Source of the DNA: Streptomyces coryli
GTDB taxonomy: Bacteria; Actinomycetota; Actinomycetes; Streptomycetales; Streptomycetaceae
NCBI RefSeq assembly: GCF_011044975.1
Contig: NZ_JAAKZV010000033.1
Span: forward strand, 1-48,125
DNA length: 48,125 nt
Reading direction: 5' to 3'
Shown: positions 32,642-40,300 of the stretch, one piece after another
How positions within the stretch are numbered: position 1 is the stretch's first letter
How the letters are laid out: each line of letters starts with the position of its first letter
The notes under the pieces: generated by a model
Seen by the model: only the letters and a program-made list of their open reading frames with translations
The model's database searches: none
What the model was told of the DNA's origin: nothing
Translations under genes and position numbers: made by a program

Positions 32642-34011
32642 TACCACCAGGTCACCGCGAGGCAGCTGGCGTAGAAGCCGACGAAGCCCCACATGGCGCT
32701 GGTCACCGCGAAGTTGGCGAACAGGGCCGGGATGGCGAAGAAGCCGTACGCGGCGATGGCGGCGGTGAAGCCGGTGACGGCGCCCGCCTCCATCTCGGTC
32801 TGCTTCAGCGCCTTGGCGTACTCCTCGGTGCCCTCGGTGAGGCCCTTCAGGTGCTGATTCCGGAAGATCACCGGGATCTGCGTGAAGGTCGAGCCGTTGC
32901 CGATGCCGGAGAAGGCGAAGGCGGCCAGGAAGCTGAAGAAGAAGCCGGTGAAGTTGCCGGAGCCCAGGAAGTTGATCACGCCGATGATCGACACCGCCAT
33001 GCCGGCGAAGGACAGGACGGTCACCCGGGCGCCGCCCAGCCTGTCCGCGATCCAGCCGCCCGCCCAGCGCATCAGCGCGCCGAGCGCCGGGCCCATCCAG
33101 GCGTAGGTGGCGACGGAGTAGCCGGGGAACTCGGTCTTGATCAGCATCGGCAGCGCGGCCGCGAAGCCGATGAAGGAGCCGAAGGTGCCGACGTAAAGCC
33201 AGGTCATCAGCCAGGTGTGCTTGCGCCGGAAGATCACCTTCTGGCGGGCGAAGGAGCTGGACGCGGTCTTGAGGTTGTTCTGCCCGAACCAGGCCGCGGC
33301 GGCCAGGATCACGACCACCGGGATCCACAGGAAGGCGGCGTTCTGCAGGTAGACCGTGTCGCCGTTCTCCTTCTGCAGGCCGGAGCCGATGGCCAGCGCC
33401 GAGGCGGTGATCAGGATCGGGGTGAGCAGCTGGACGACGGAGACGCCGAGGTTGCCGAGGCCGCCGTTGATGCCGGTGGCGTTGCCCTTCTGGGACTTCG
33501 GGAAGAAGAAGCCGATGTTGGCGAGGGAGGAGGAGAAGTTGGCGCCGCCGATGCCGCAGAGGGCGGCGATGATCGCCATGGTGGAGAAGGACGTGGACGT
33601 GTCCTGGACGGCGATGCCCAGCCACAGCAGCGGTACGACCAGCACGATCGTGGAGAGCGCGGTCCAGGTGCGCTGGCCGACCTTGGGGCCGAGGAAGGTG
33701 TAGAAGAGCCGGCCGGTGCCGCCGGTGAGGCCGGGTATCGCGGTCAGCCAGAAGAGCTGCGAGGTGGAGAAGGCGAAGCCGACGTCGGCGAGGTTGGTGG
33801 CGGTGACGCTCCAGACCTGCCAGACGACGAAGCCGACGAGCAGCGCGGGGACGGCGATCCAGAGATTGCGGGCGGCGACCCTTTTGCCGGTGGACTGCCA
33901 GAAGAGCTCGTTCTCCGGCTCCCAGTCGGTGATGGCACGTCCCGGCCGGTACTGGTCCGGATCGTACGTCCGACCGGTACTGGCGGTTGTTTCCTGCAGC
34001 ACAGGACTCAT
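32608..34011 (-). CDS. narK: NarK-type nitrate/nitrite transporter (MFS)
   Basis: A 467-residue MFS carrier of the nitrate/nitrite porter family: after a hydrophilic N-terminus, TM1 LWIAVPALLVGFVVWQVWSV, LTAIPGLTGGTGRLFYTFL (an NarK-type Arg in the pore), GGANFSSSLANIGFFFPKSQ and KGNATGINGGLGNLGVSVVQ (nitrate-signature Gly-rich helix), then a second such helix FAFSGIGNGSTFTQIPVIFR. It imports nitrate or exchanges it for nitrite. ATG 34011 has AAAGG six bases upstream. It stands apart from narGHJI (37362), and the promoter carries a Rex-like operator 24 bp upstream of the start, pointing to control by NADH/NAD+. Confidence 0.94.
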   Translation of the reverse strand: MSPVLQETTASTGRTYDPDQYRPGRAITDWEPENELFWQSTGKRVAARNLWIAVPALLVGFVVWQVWSVTATNLADVGFAFSTSQLFWLTAIPGLTGGTGRLFYTFLGPKVGQRTWTALSTIVLVVPLLWLGIAVQDTSTSFSTMAIIAALCGIGGANFSSSLANIGFFFPKSQKGNATGINGGLGNLGVSVVQLLTPILITASALAIGSGLQKENGDTVYLQNAAFLWIPVVVILAAAAWFGQNNLKTASSSFARQKVIFRRKHTWLMTWLYVGTFGSFIGFAAALPMLIKTEFPGYSVATYAWMGPALGALMRWAGGWIADRLGGARVTVLSFAGMAVSIIGVINFLGSGNFTGFFFSFLAAFAFSGIGNGSTFTQIPVIFRNQHLKGLTEGTEEYAKALKQTEMEAGAVTGFTAAIAAYGFFAIPALFANFAVTSAMWGFVGFYASCLAVTWWYYARKGAESPS

Positions 34012-34034
34012 GGCTCGCCTTTCCTCTCGGCGCT

Positions 34035-34050
34035 TGTGAAAGTTTTCACG
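34035..34050 (-). promoter_or_regulatory. Rex (NADH-sensing repressor) operator-like site at narK
   Basis: TGTGAAAGTTTTCACG (34035-34050) has the same 6-4-6 layout as the streptomycete Rex consensus TGTGAACNNNTTCACA and matches 10 of the 12 bases in the two hexamer arms plus position 7 (11 of 13 fixed positions if C is counted as a mismatch). It lies 24 bp before the narK start, where binding would block transcription. The rex gene is not in the window. Confidence 0.65.
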
Positions 34051-34156
34051 AGCTTTCTTCCCATGCTCGGGGAAGGGCGCGGGCGCGCTTAAGAGGAGTT
34101 GGTCACCAGTGCCGGAGGGGCGAAGGTCCCGGCGGGGAGGGCCGAAGGTCCCGGCC

Positions 34157-34221
34157 GTCGGCTACGAGGCGCGAAGCTGTCGGCTACGAGGCGCGAAGCC
34201 GTCGGCTACGAGGCGCGAAGG
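34157..34221. repeat. Three tandem 22-bp repeats at the 3' end of a small gene
   Basis: GTCGGCTACGAGGCGCGAAG recurs at 34157, 34179 and 34201 (22-bp period). Read leftward, each unit encodes Leu-Arg-Ala-Ser-stop, the last codons of the small membrane protein at 34206. The tail of that gene has been triplicated. Confidence 0.9.
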
Positions 34222-34448
34222 TCCCGGGCGAGCCGGCCGGCGAGCGCGGCGAAGGCGTCCTGCTCGGCCTCGCTGAGGTCGGCGCTCTCCATGGGGTGCG
34301 GGTGCGCGGACAGCCGCACGAGCCGCCGCGGCCCGCCGGAGCGCTCGAAGCTCCGCGAGACCAGCAGGCCGACGATGCCGGCGGGCGCCACCGCGAAGAC
34401 GGTGAACAGCCCTATGAAGATCAAGGTATGCGCTGACATGCGGGACAT
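34206..34448 (-). CDS. Small membrane protein, unknown function
   Basis: An 80-residue protein with one hydrophobic helix (about residues 8-29; LIFIGLFTVFAVAPAGIVGL) and a basic, then acidic cytoplasmic tail (SADLSEAEQDAFAALAGRLA). I do not recognise a family. The start is either ATG 34448 or ATG 34439, three codons in; neither has a strong ribosome-binding site. An OsdR/DevR-like inverted repeat lies just upstream (34462-34481). Its last codons are the unit that is triplicated downstream. Confidence 0.65.
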   Translation of the reverse strand: MSRMSAHTLIFIGLFTVFAVAPAGIVGLLVSRSFERSGGPRRLVRLSAHPHPMESADLSEAEQDAFAALAGRLARDLRAS

Positions 34449-34461
34449 TAGACATCATCGA

Positions 34462-34481
34462 AAAGGGGCCAAGGTCCCGAA
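34462..34481. promoter_or_regulatory. DevR/OsdR-like inverted repeat
   Basis: Read leftward, TTCGGGACCTTGGCCCCTTT compares with the hypoxia-regulator consensus TTSGGGACTWWAGTCCCSAA: the left half is exact and the core GGGACC-TT-GGCCCC is symmetric but for one base. It lies 14 bp before the small membrane protein start. AAGGTCCCG also recurs at about 34124, 34144 and 34217, so part of the match could come from local duplication. Confidence 0.4.
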
Positions 34482-34553
34482 AGTGACGCATCTCGCGCCG
34501 GCCGGATCGAAATGCCTTGCGGCGGGGACGGCCGGTGGCGTTGACTTCTCGTC

Positions 34554-35063
34554 ATGGTGACGAATTCGACGAAGTTCCTCTTCTTCTGGGGACACCGCCC
34601 GACGCGGGACGGCTCGGTGGGAAAGGGCTGCTTCAGCCAGTGGTGGCCGGCGCCGTTCACCGTCGACGGGGTGGAATACGCGACCGCCGAGCACTTCACG
34701 ATGGCGGGCAAGGCGCGCCTCTTCGGGGATACGGACGCCGAGCGCGCGATCGTCGCGGCCGGACATCCGAAGCAGGCCAAGGACCTGGGCCGCACGGTCC
34801 GCGGCTTCGACCAGGAGGCCTGGGCGGCACACCGGTACGACATCGTCGTGCGCGGCAACGAGGCCAAGTTCGGGCAGCACCCGGACCTGCGCGACTACCT
34901 GCTCCGCACCGGCGACCGGGTGCTGGTCGAGGCGAGCCCGGTGGACCGGGTGTGGGGGATCGGGCTCGCGGCGGACGACGAGCGGGCGCAGACACCGGCG
35001 GAGTGGCGCGGACTCAATCTGCTCGGGCTCGCGCTGATGGACGTACGGGAGCGGCTGCGCTAG
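34554..35063 (+). CDS. NADAR-family (YbiA-like) N-glycosidase
   Basis: The 169-residue protein is a single NADAR domain: FLFFWGHRPTRDGSVGKGCF, SQWWPAPFTVDGVEYATAEHF (conserved Trp and catalytic-type Glu in AEHF), MAGKARLFGD, then RYDIVVRGNEAKFGQHPDLR and RVWGIGLAADDE. NADAR proteins hydrolyse riboflavin-pathway intermediates (YbiA) and, in recent work, reverse ADP-ribosylation of DNA. No DarT-like toxin is next to it, so its role is not fixed. ATG 34554. Its 3' end overlaps the convergent TetR gene by 50 bp, so antisense effects between them are likely. Confidence 0.93.
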   Translation: MVTNSTKFLFFWGHRPTRDGSVGKGCFSQWWPAPFTVDGVEYATAEHFTMAGKARLFGDTDAERAIVAAGHPKQAKDLGRTVRGFDQEAWAAHRYDIVVRGNEAKFGQHPDLRDYLLRTGDRVLVEASPVDRVWGIGLAADDERAQTPAEWRGLNLLGLALMDVRERLR

Positions 35064-35748
35064 GGCCGGGGGACCGGGAGGGCCGCCGCCCCGGCGGGGT
35101 GTCGGCCGCGAGCGGGAGATCGCGCAGTGCCAGCGCCGCCGGCGGCGGCAGCGGCCGGCCGGCCGCGCCGGCGCGGAACGACTGGAGCAGGTAGGCGGTC
35201 AGGCGCCGGGACGCCGCGGCGTCATCCGGCAGGGCGGCGACCAGACCGCAGTGGGCCAGCAGGGCCACGGCGAGGTCGGAAGGGTGGAAGTCGGCCCGCA
35301 GCGCGCCCGCCGCCTGCGCCCTGCGTACCAGGGTCGTGAAGTCCCGCTCGGCTCGCTCCCTGGCCTGCGCGTGCCGCGGCATGCTGTCCGGGAAGGCGGC
35401 GAGGAACGCCGCCGGGAACCCGCGCTCTTCCCGTTGCAGCTCGCAGACCGTCTCGACCAGCTGCTGGAAGCCCTGCCACGGGTCAGGGGCGGCCAGCGCG
35501 TCGGTGAGCGCCCCTGCACAGGCCTCCATCTGCTGCGCGAACGCGCCCCGCACCAGGTCGTCCCGGGTCGGGAAATGCCGGTACAGCGTCGCTACGCCGA
35601 CCCCGGCCCGGCGGGCCACGGTCGCCATCGGGGCGTCGATCCCGTGCTCGGCGAAGACCGCGCGGGCGGCTTCGAGGACGCGCTCCCGGTTGCGCCGGGC
35701 GTCCGCCCGCACCCCGTCGCGGGCTGTGATCCGAGAGGATTCCGCCAT
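35014..35748 (-). CDS. TetR-family transcriptional regulator
   Basis: A 244-residue TetR regulator: HTH domain at residues about 18-66 (RRNRERVLEAARAVFAEHGI, MATVARRAGVGVATLYRHFP) and a larger C-terminal ligand domain. The last 45 residues are Pro/Arg/Ala-rich and overlap the NADAR gene; they may not be functional. ATG 35748 has GAGAG six bases upstream; an in-frame GTG at 35790 exists but lacks a ribosome-binding site. It diverges from the quinone-oxidoreductase gene at 35851, with two dyads between them (35775-35788 and 35811-35824), the usual layout for a repressor controlling itself and its neighbour. Confidence 0.92.
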   Translation of the reverse strand: MAESSRITARDGVRADARRNRERVLEAARAVFAEHGIDAPMATVARRAGVGVATLYRHFPTRDDLVRGAFAQQMEACAGALTDALAAPDPWQGFQQLVETVCELQREERGFPAAFLAAFPDSMPRHAQARERAERDFTTLVRRAQAAGALRADFHPSDLAVALLAHCGLVAALPDDAAASRRLTAYLLQSFRAGAAGRPLPPPAALALRDLPLAADTPPGRRPSRSPGPSAAAPVRPSARARAD

Positions 35749-35774
35749 CACTGTCTCTCGCTTCCGGTCCAAAC

Positions 35775-35824
35775 GGACGATCGCGTCCACTTACGAGCTT
35801 ACGGTCGCCGGTAGATACCTCTAC
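35775..35824. promoter_or_regulatory. Two operator-like dyads between TetR and quinone-oxidoreductase genes
   Basis: GGACG-ATCG-CGTCC (35775-35788) and GTAGA-TACC-TCTAC (35811-35824) are perfect 5+4+5 inverted repeats, 36 bp apart. The first extends imperfectly (AAACGGACG...CGTCCACTT). Each is a plausible TetR dimer site. Confidence 0.5.
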
Positions 35825-35850
35825 GGCCACCGGTGTGTGAAGGCGGAACG

Positions 35851-36816
35851 ATGAACGACCGGATGATGAAGGCAGTGCTCTTCGACCGTTACGGCGGCCC
35901 CGAGGTGCTCTACGTGGGCCGGGTGCCACGCCCCGAGCCGGCCCCCGGCGAGGTGCTGGTGAAGGTGCGCGCGTTCAGCGTCAACGGCGGCGAACTCGCG
36001 GCCCGGGCCGGCCGGCTCCGCCTCGTGTCCGGCCGGACGTTCCCCAAGCGCGTCGGGCTGGACTTCACCGGCGAGGTCGCCGCGCTGGGCGGCGGAGTCA
36101 CGCGGCCGGCCGTCGGCGAGCGCGTCTGGGGCGTCCTGGGCCGCACCTCCGGGTTCGGCAGCGCCGCCGAGTACGTGACCGTGCCCGCCGAGCGGGTCGG
36201 CCGGGTCCCCGACGGGCTCGACCTGGTGGACGCCGCCGCGCTGCCGGTGGCCACCACGGCCGTCACCGCGCTGCGGGACAAGGCCGGGCTGCGCCCCGGC
36301 GAGCGACTCCTCGTGCGCGGCGCGGCGGGCGGCGTCGGCAATGCCGCCGTCCAGCTCGGCCAGGCATACGGCGCCGAGGTCACGGCCCTCGCCCGCGCCG
36401 CCAACCTCGACTTCGTCCGCGGTCTCGGGGCGCACCAGGCGGTCGACCACCGGAGCGTCCGGCCCGCGGACCTCGGCCGCTTCGACGTCGTCCTGGACAC
36501 CGCGGGCACCGACCTGGAGACCTTCCGGCGCCTGCTCAACCCCCGCGGGCGCATGGTCACCATCGCCTTCGACCTGAAACGGCCCGTCGCATCGCTCGGC
36601 TACCTCGCGGCGAGCACGGTCCACGGCCGCGGCCGGGTGCGCTTCTTCAGCGGCAACCCCACGCAGGACCACCTCGACGACCTCGCCCGCTACGTACGCG
36701 AGGGAAAGCTGCGCCCGGCGGTGCACACCGTCTTCCCGCTGGAGGAGACAGCAGCGGCCCACCGCGCACTGGAGGCGGGCGGCGTGCGGGGCAAGTACGT
36801 CGTCAGGGTCGCGTAG
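35851..36816 (+). CDS. NADPH:quinone-oxidoreductase-like zinc-free MDR dehydrogenase
   Basis: A 321-residue medium-chain dehydrogenase/reductase of the quinone oxidoreductase/zeta-crystallin type: MMKAVLFDRYGGPEVLYVGR, the GroES-like N-domain (LDFTGEVAALGGGV, VGERVWGVLGRTSGFGSAAE), cofactor fold RGAAGGVGNAAVQLGQAYGA, and VVLDTAGTDLETFRRLLNPR. The structural-zinc Cys set is absent, as in this subfamily. It reduces quinones or enals with NADPH. ATG 35851 with AAGGCGG four bases upstream is preferred to GTG 35833. It is divergent from, and probably controlled by, the TetR regulator at 35014. Its end overlaps the DUF1801 gene by 14 bp. Confidence 0.93.
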   Translation: MNDRMMKAVLFDRYGGPEVLYVGRVPRPEPAPGEVLVKVRAFSVNGGELAARAGRLRLVSGRTFPKRVGLDFTGEVAALGGGVTRPAVGERVWGVLGRTSGFGSAAEYVTVPAERVGRVPDGLDLVDAAALPVATTAVTALRDKAGLRPGERLLVRGAAGGVGNAAVQLGQAYGAEVTALARAANLDFVRGLGAHQAVDHRSVRPADLGRFDVVLDTAGTDLETFRRLLNPRGRMVTIAFDLKRPVASLGYLAASTVHGRGRVRFFSGNPTQDHLDDLARYVREGKLRPAVHTVFPLEETAAAHRALEAGGVRGKYVVRVA

Positions 36817-37168
36817 CGCCCTTCGAGGCCAGCGCCGCCCGTAGCAGCTCGGTCAGCTCCGGGCGCTCCAGGTCCGCGGTCGCGTGCAGCTTTACGTGGC
36901 GGTGGACCTTTCCCGTGCCCTGCAGCAGGCCGGCCGGGTCGGGCAGGGACGCGCCGCCCGCGATGCCCAGGGTCACGTGGGCCTTCGCCGGGGAGAGGGT
37001 GAAGACCAGCCCCCGGTAGCCGGCGTCCGTGCCGAAGCCGATGTCGTTGCCGTCGACCGTCACCACCGCTTCGGGAAAGAGCGCGAGCAGCCGCTCGTAA
37101 GTGCTGCGGCCCAGCGCCGCGATCGCCGGGTCGCGGGCCGCGAAGATCTCCGCCACGTCCTCTCTCAT
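36803..37168 (-). CDS. DUF1801-family protein
   Basis: A 121-residue protein: MREDVAEIFAARDPAIAALG, STYERLLALFPEAVVTVDGN, DIGFGTDAGYRGLVFTLSPA and KVHRHVKLHATADLERPELT. The late H-R/K-H-V-K-L block is typical of DUF1801 (YdhG/YjbR-like). Its function is unknown. ATG 37168 fits the family start; the frame is open to 37204. It is divergent from narG across about 190 bp; nothing in the sequence links it to nitrate metabolism apart from position. Confidence 0.82.
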   Translation of the reverse strand: MREDVAEIFAARDPAIAALGRSTYERLLALFPEAVVTVDGNDIGFGTDAGYRGLVFTLSPAKAHVTLGIAGGASLPDPAGLLQGTGKVHRHVKLHATADLERPELTELLRAALASKGATRP

Positions 37169-37235
37169 GCAGACCAGCGTGTCCGTGCCGCTGTCGCGGG
37201 GCAACTCGGACGGGCGTCTTCAGGGGGCGCCGTAT

Positions 37236-37247
37236 GGCACGCGTGCC
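37236..37247. promoter_or_regulatory. 12-bp palindrome upstream of narG
   Basis: GGCACGCGTGCC is a perfect palindrome in the 193-bp region between the DUF1801 and narG starts, 115 bp before narG. A second short dyad, GGCCG-TT-CGGCC, is at 37261-37272. Either may serve the nar promoter. Confidence 0.4.
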
Positions 37248-37361
37248 TACGTTCGAGGGAGGCCGTTCGGCCCGGCGGAAGGGCAGGGCGGCCCCTGCGG
37301 CGGCGGTGGGTGCCACGTGCACCGTGGCGCTGCCGACGTTGTCTGCCCCGAGGAGATGCAC

Positions 37362-40300
37362 GTGCCAGGACCCGACAGCGCGGGCAGCGGACTGCTGCAC
37401 CGCACCGGCAGGTATTTCGCCCGCGGCGCCGTGTCCCCGGACCACCGCACCATCTACAAAAAGGGCGGCCGCGACGGCGACGTCTTCTACCGCGACCGCT
37501 GGAGCCACGACAAGGTCGTCCCCTCCACGCACGGGGTCAACTGCACCGGCTCCTGCCGCTGGAAGGTCTACGTCAAGGACGGGATCATCACCTGGGAGGC
37601 CCAGGACACCAGCTATCCGTCGGTGGGCCCCGACCGCCCGGAGTACGAGCCGCGCGGGTGCCCCCGCGGCGCGGCCTTCTCCTGGTACACGTACTCGCCG
37701 ACCCGGGTCCGCTACCCGTATGTCCGCGGCGTGCTGCTGGAGATGTACCGCGAGGCCAAGCAGCGGCTCCGCGACCCGGTCGCGGCCTGGGCCGACATCC
37801 AGGCCGACCCCGAGCGCCGCCGCCGCTACCAGCAGGCCCGCGGCAAGGGCGGTCTCGTACGGGCGAGCTGGGACGAGGCCGTCGAGCTCGTCGCCGCCGC
37901 GCACGTCCACACCATCAAGAAGTACGGTCCCGACCGCGTCGCCGGCTTCTCGCCCATCCCCGCCATGTCGCAGGTCTCGCACGGCGTCGGCGCCCGCTTC
38001 ATGGGCCTCATCGGCGCGCCGATGCTCTCCTTCTACGACTGGTACGCCGACCTCCCGGTCGCCTCACCCCAGGTCTTCGGCGACCAGACCGACGTGCCCG
38101 AGTCCGGCGACTGGTGGGACGCCGCGTATCTGATGATGTGGGGCTCCAACGTCCCCGTCACCCGCACCCCGGACGCGCACTGGATGGCCGAGGCGCGCTA
38201 CCGCGGCCAGAAGGTCATCGTCGTCGCGCCCGACTACGCGGACAACGCCAAGTTCGCCGACGAGTGGCTGCACCCCCACCCCGGCACCGACGCCGCGCTC
38301 GCCATCGCGATGGGGCACGTCGTCCTCAAGGAGTGCTTCGTCGACCGCCAGGTCCCCTTTTTCGAGGACTACGTCCGGCGCTACACCGACCTGCCCTTCC
38401 TCATCACGCTCACCGAGAAGGACGGCGCGTACGTCCCCGGCAAGTTCGTCCGCTCCGCCGACCTCGGCGACACCGGCGAGGGCGCCGAGTGGAAGACGGT
38501 CGTCGCCGACGACGAGACCGGCGACCCGGCCGTCCCCAACGGCTCCATCGGCTTCCGCTGGACCGACTCCGGCAAGGGCAAGTGGAATCTCGACCTGGAG
38601 GACATCAGCCCCCGCCTCACCCTCTACGCCACCGAGGGCTCCGAGGCCGCCGAGGTGCTGCTGCCCCGCTTCGACACCGAGGGCGGCGACCACGGGCAGG
38701 GCCGCGGCGAGGTGCTGCACCGGGGCGTACCGGCCAAGCGGCTGCCGGGCAGCAATCAGCTGGTCACCACGGTCTTCGACCTCCTGCTCGCCCAGTACGG
38801 GGTGGAGCGCTACGGCCTCCCCGGCACCTGGCCGACCGGATACGACGACGCCACCCAGCCCGGCACCCCCGCCTGGCAGGAGGTGCACACCTCGGTACCC
38901 GCCGCACAAGCCGTCAAGATCGGCCGCGAGTTCGCGCAGACCGCCGAGCAGTCCAATGGCCGCTGCATGATCCTCATGGGCGCCGGGACCAACCACTGGT
39001 TCCACTCGGAGATGATCTACCGCGCCTTCTTCGCGCTCCTGCAGCTCACCGGCTGCCAGGGCCGTAACGGCGGCGGCTGGGCGCACTACGTAGGCCAGGA
39101 GAAGTGCCGCCCCGTCACCGGCTGGGCCACCTACGCGGGCGCCATCGACTGGCAGCGGCCGCCGCGGCAGATGATCGGGACCGCCTTCTGGTTCCTCAAC
39201 ACCGACCAGTGGCGCTACGACCAGTTCTCCGCCGACGTCCTCGCCTCGCCGCTCGGCGAAGGCCGCTTCGAGGGCATGACAGGCGCCGACTGCCTGGCGC
39301 ACTCGGCCCGTTCGGGGTGGATGCCGTCGTATCCGACCTTCGACCGCAACTCCCTCGACCTCGCCGACGAGGCGCTCGCCTCCGGCCAGGACCCGGCCGC
39401 GTACGTCGCGCAGCAGGCCAAGGAGGGCAGCCTCGGCTTCGCCTGCGAGGACCCGGACGCTCCCGAGAACTGGCCGCGGGTGCTGACCGTATGGCGGGCC
39501 AATCTGCTCGGGTCCTCGGCCAAGGGCGTCGAGTACTTCCAGAAGCACCTCCTCGGCACCCACGACGCCGTCCGCGCCAACGAGGCCCCGCCCGAGGTCC
39601 GCCCGCGCGACGTGACCTGGCGGGAGGAGGCGCCCGAGGGCAAGCTCGACCTGCTGCTGACCATGGACTTCCGGATGACGTCCACGACGCTGCTCGCCGA
39701 CGTCACGCTCCCGGCGGCCACCTGGTACGAGAAGGCCGACCTGTCCACCACGGACATGCACCCCTACGTGCACAGCTTCACCCCCGCCATCGACCCGCCC
39801 TGGCAGGCCCGCAGCGACTTCGCCACCTTCCACGCCATCGCGCAGAAGCTCAGCGAACTGGCCCACGGGCACCTCGACACCCGCCAGGACCTGGTCGCCA
39901 CCGCGCTGCAGCACGACACCCCGGGCGAGCTGGCGCTGCCCGGCGGGGTGGCGCCCGACTGGAAGCGCGGGGAGTGCGAGCCGATCCCCGGCAAGACCTT
40001 CCCGAACATCGCCGTCGTCGAGCGCGACTACACCGCGGTCGGCGACAAGATGGCGGCGCTCGGCCCGCTGGTGGAGCAGCTCGGGCTGCCCGCGAAGGGC
40101 ATCGCGCTCAGGCCGGACGAGGAGGTCGAGTACCTCAAGCAGCAGAACGGGACGATGCGTTCGGGCCCGGCCGAAGGGCGCCCGCTGCTCGACACCGCCG
40201 TGAAGGCCTGCAATACGATCCTCGCCCTCGCCGGGACGACGAACGGCCGCCTCGCCACCCAGGGCTTCCACACCCTGGAGCAGCGCACCGGCCAGGAGAT

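Noticed and set aside
37201-37361. Possible N-terminal extension of NarG from 37101
   Set aside because: The extra 87 residues are low-complexity and not NarG-like. GTG 37362 has a well-placed AGGAG.
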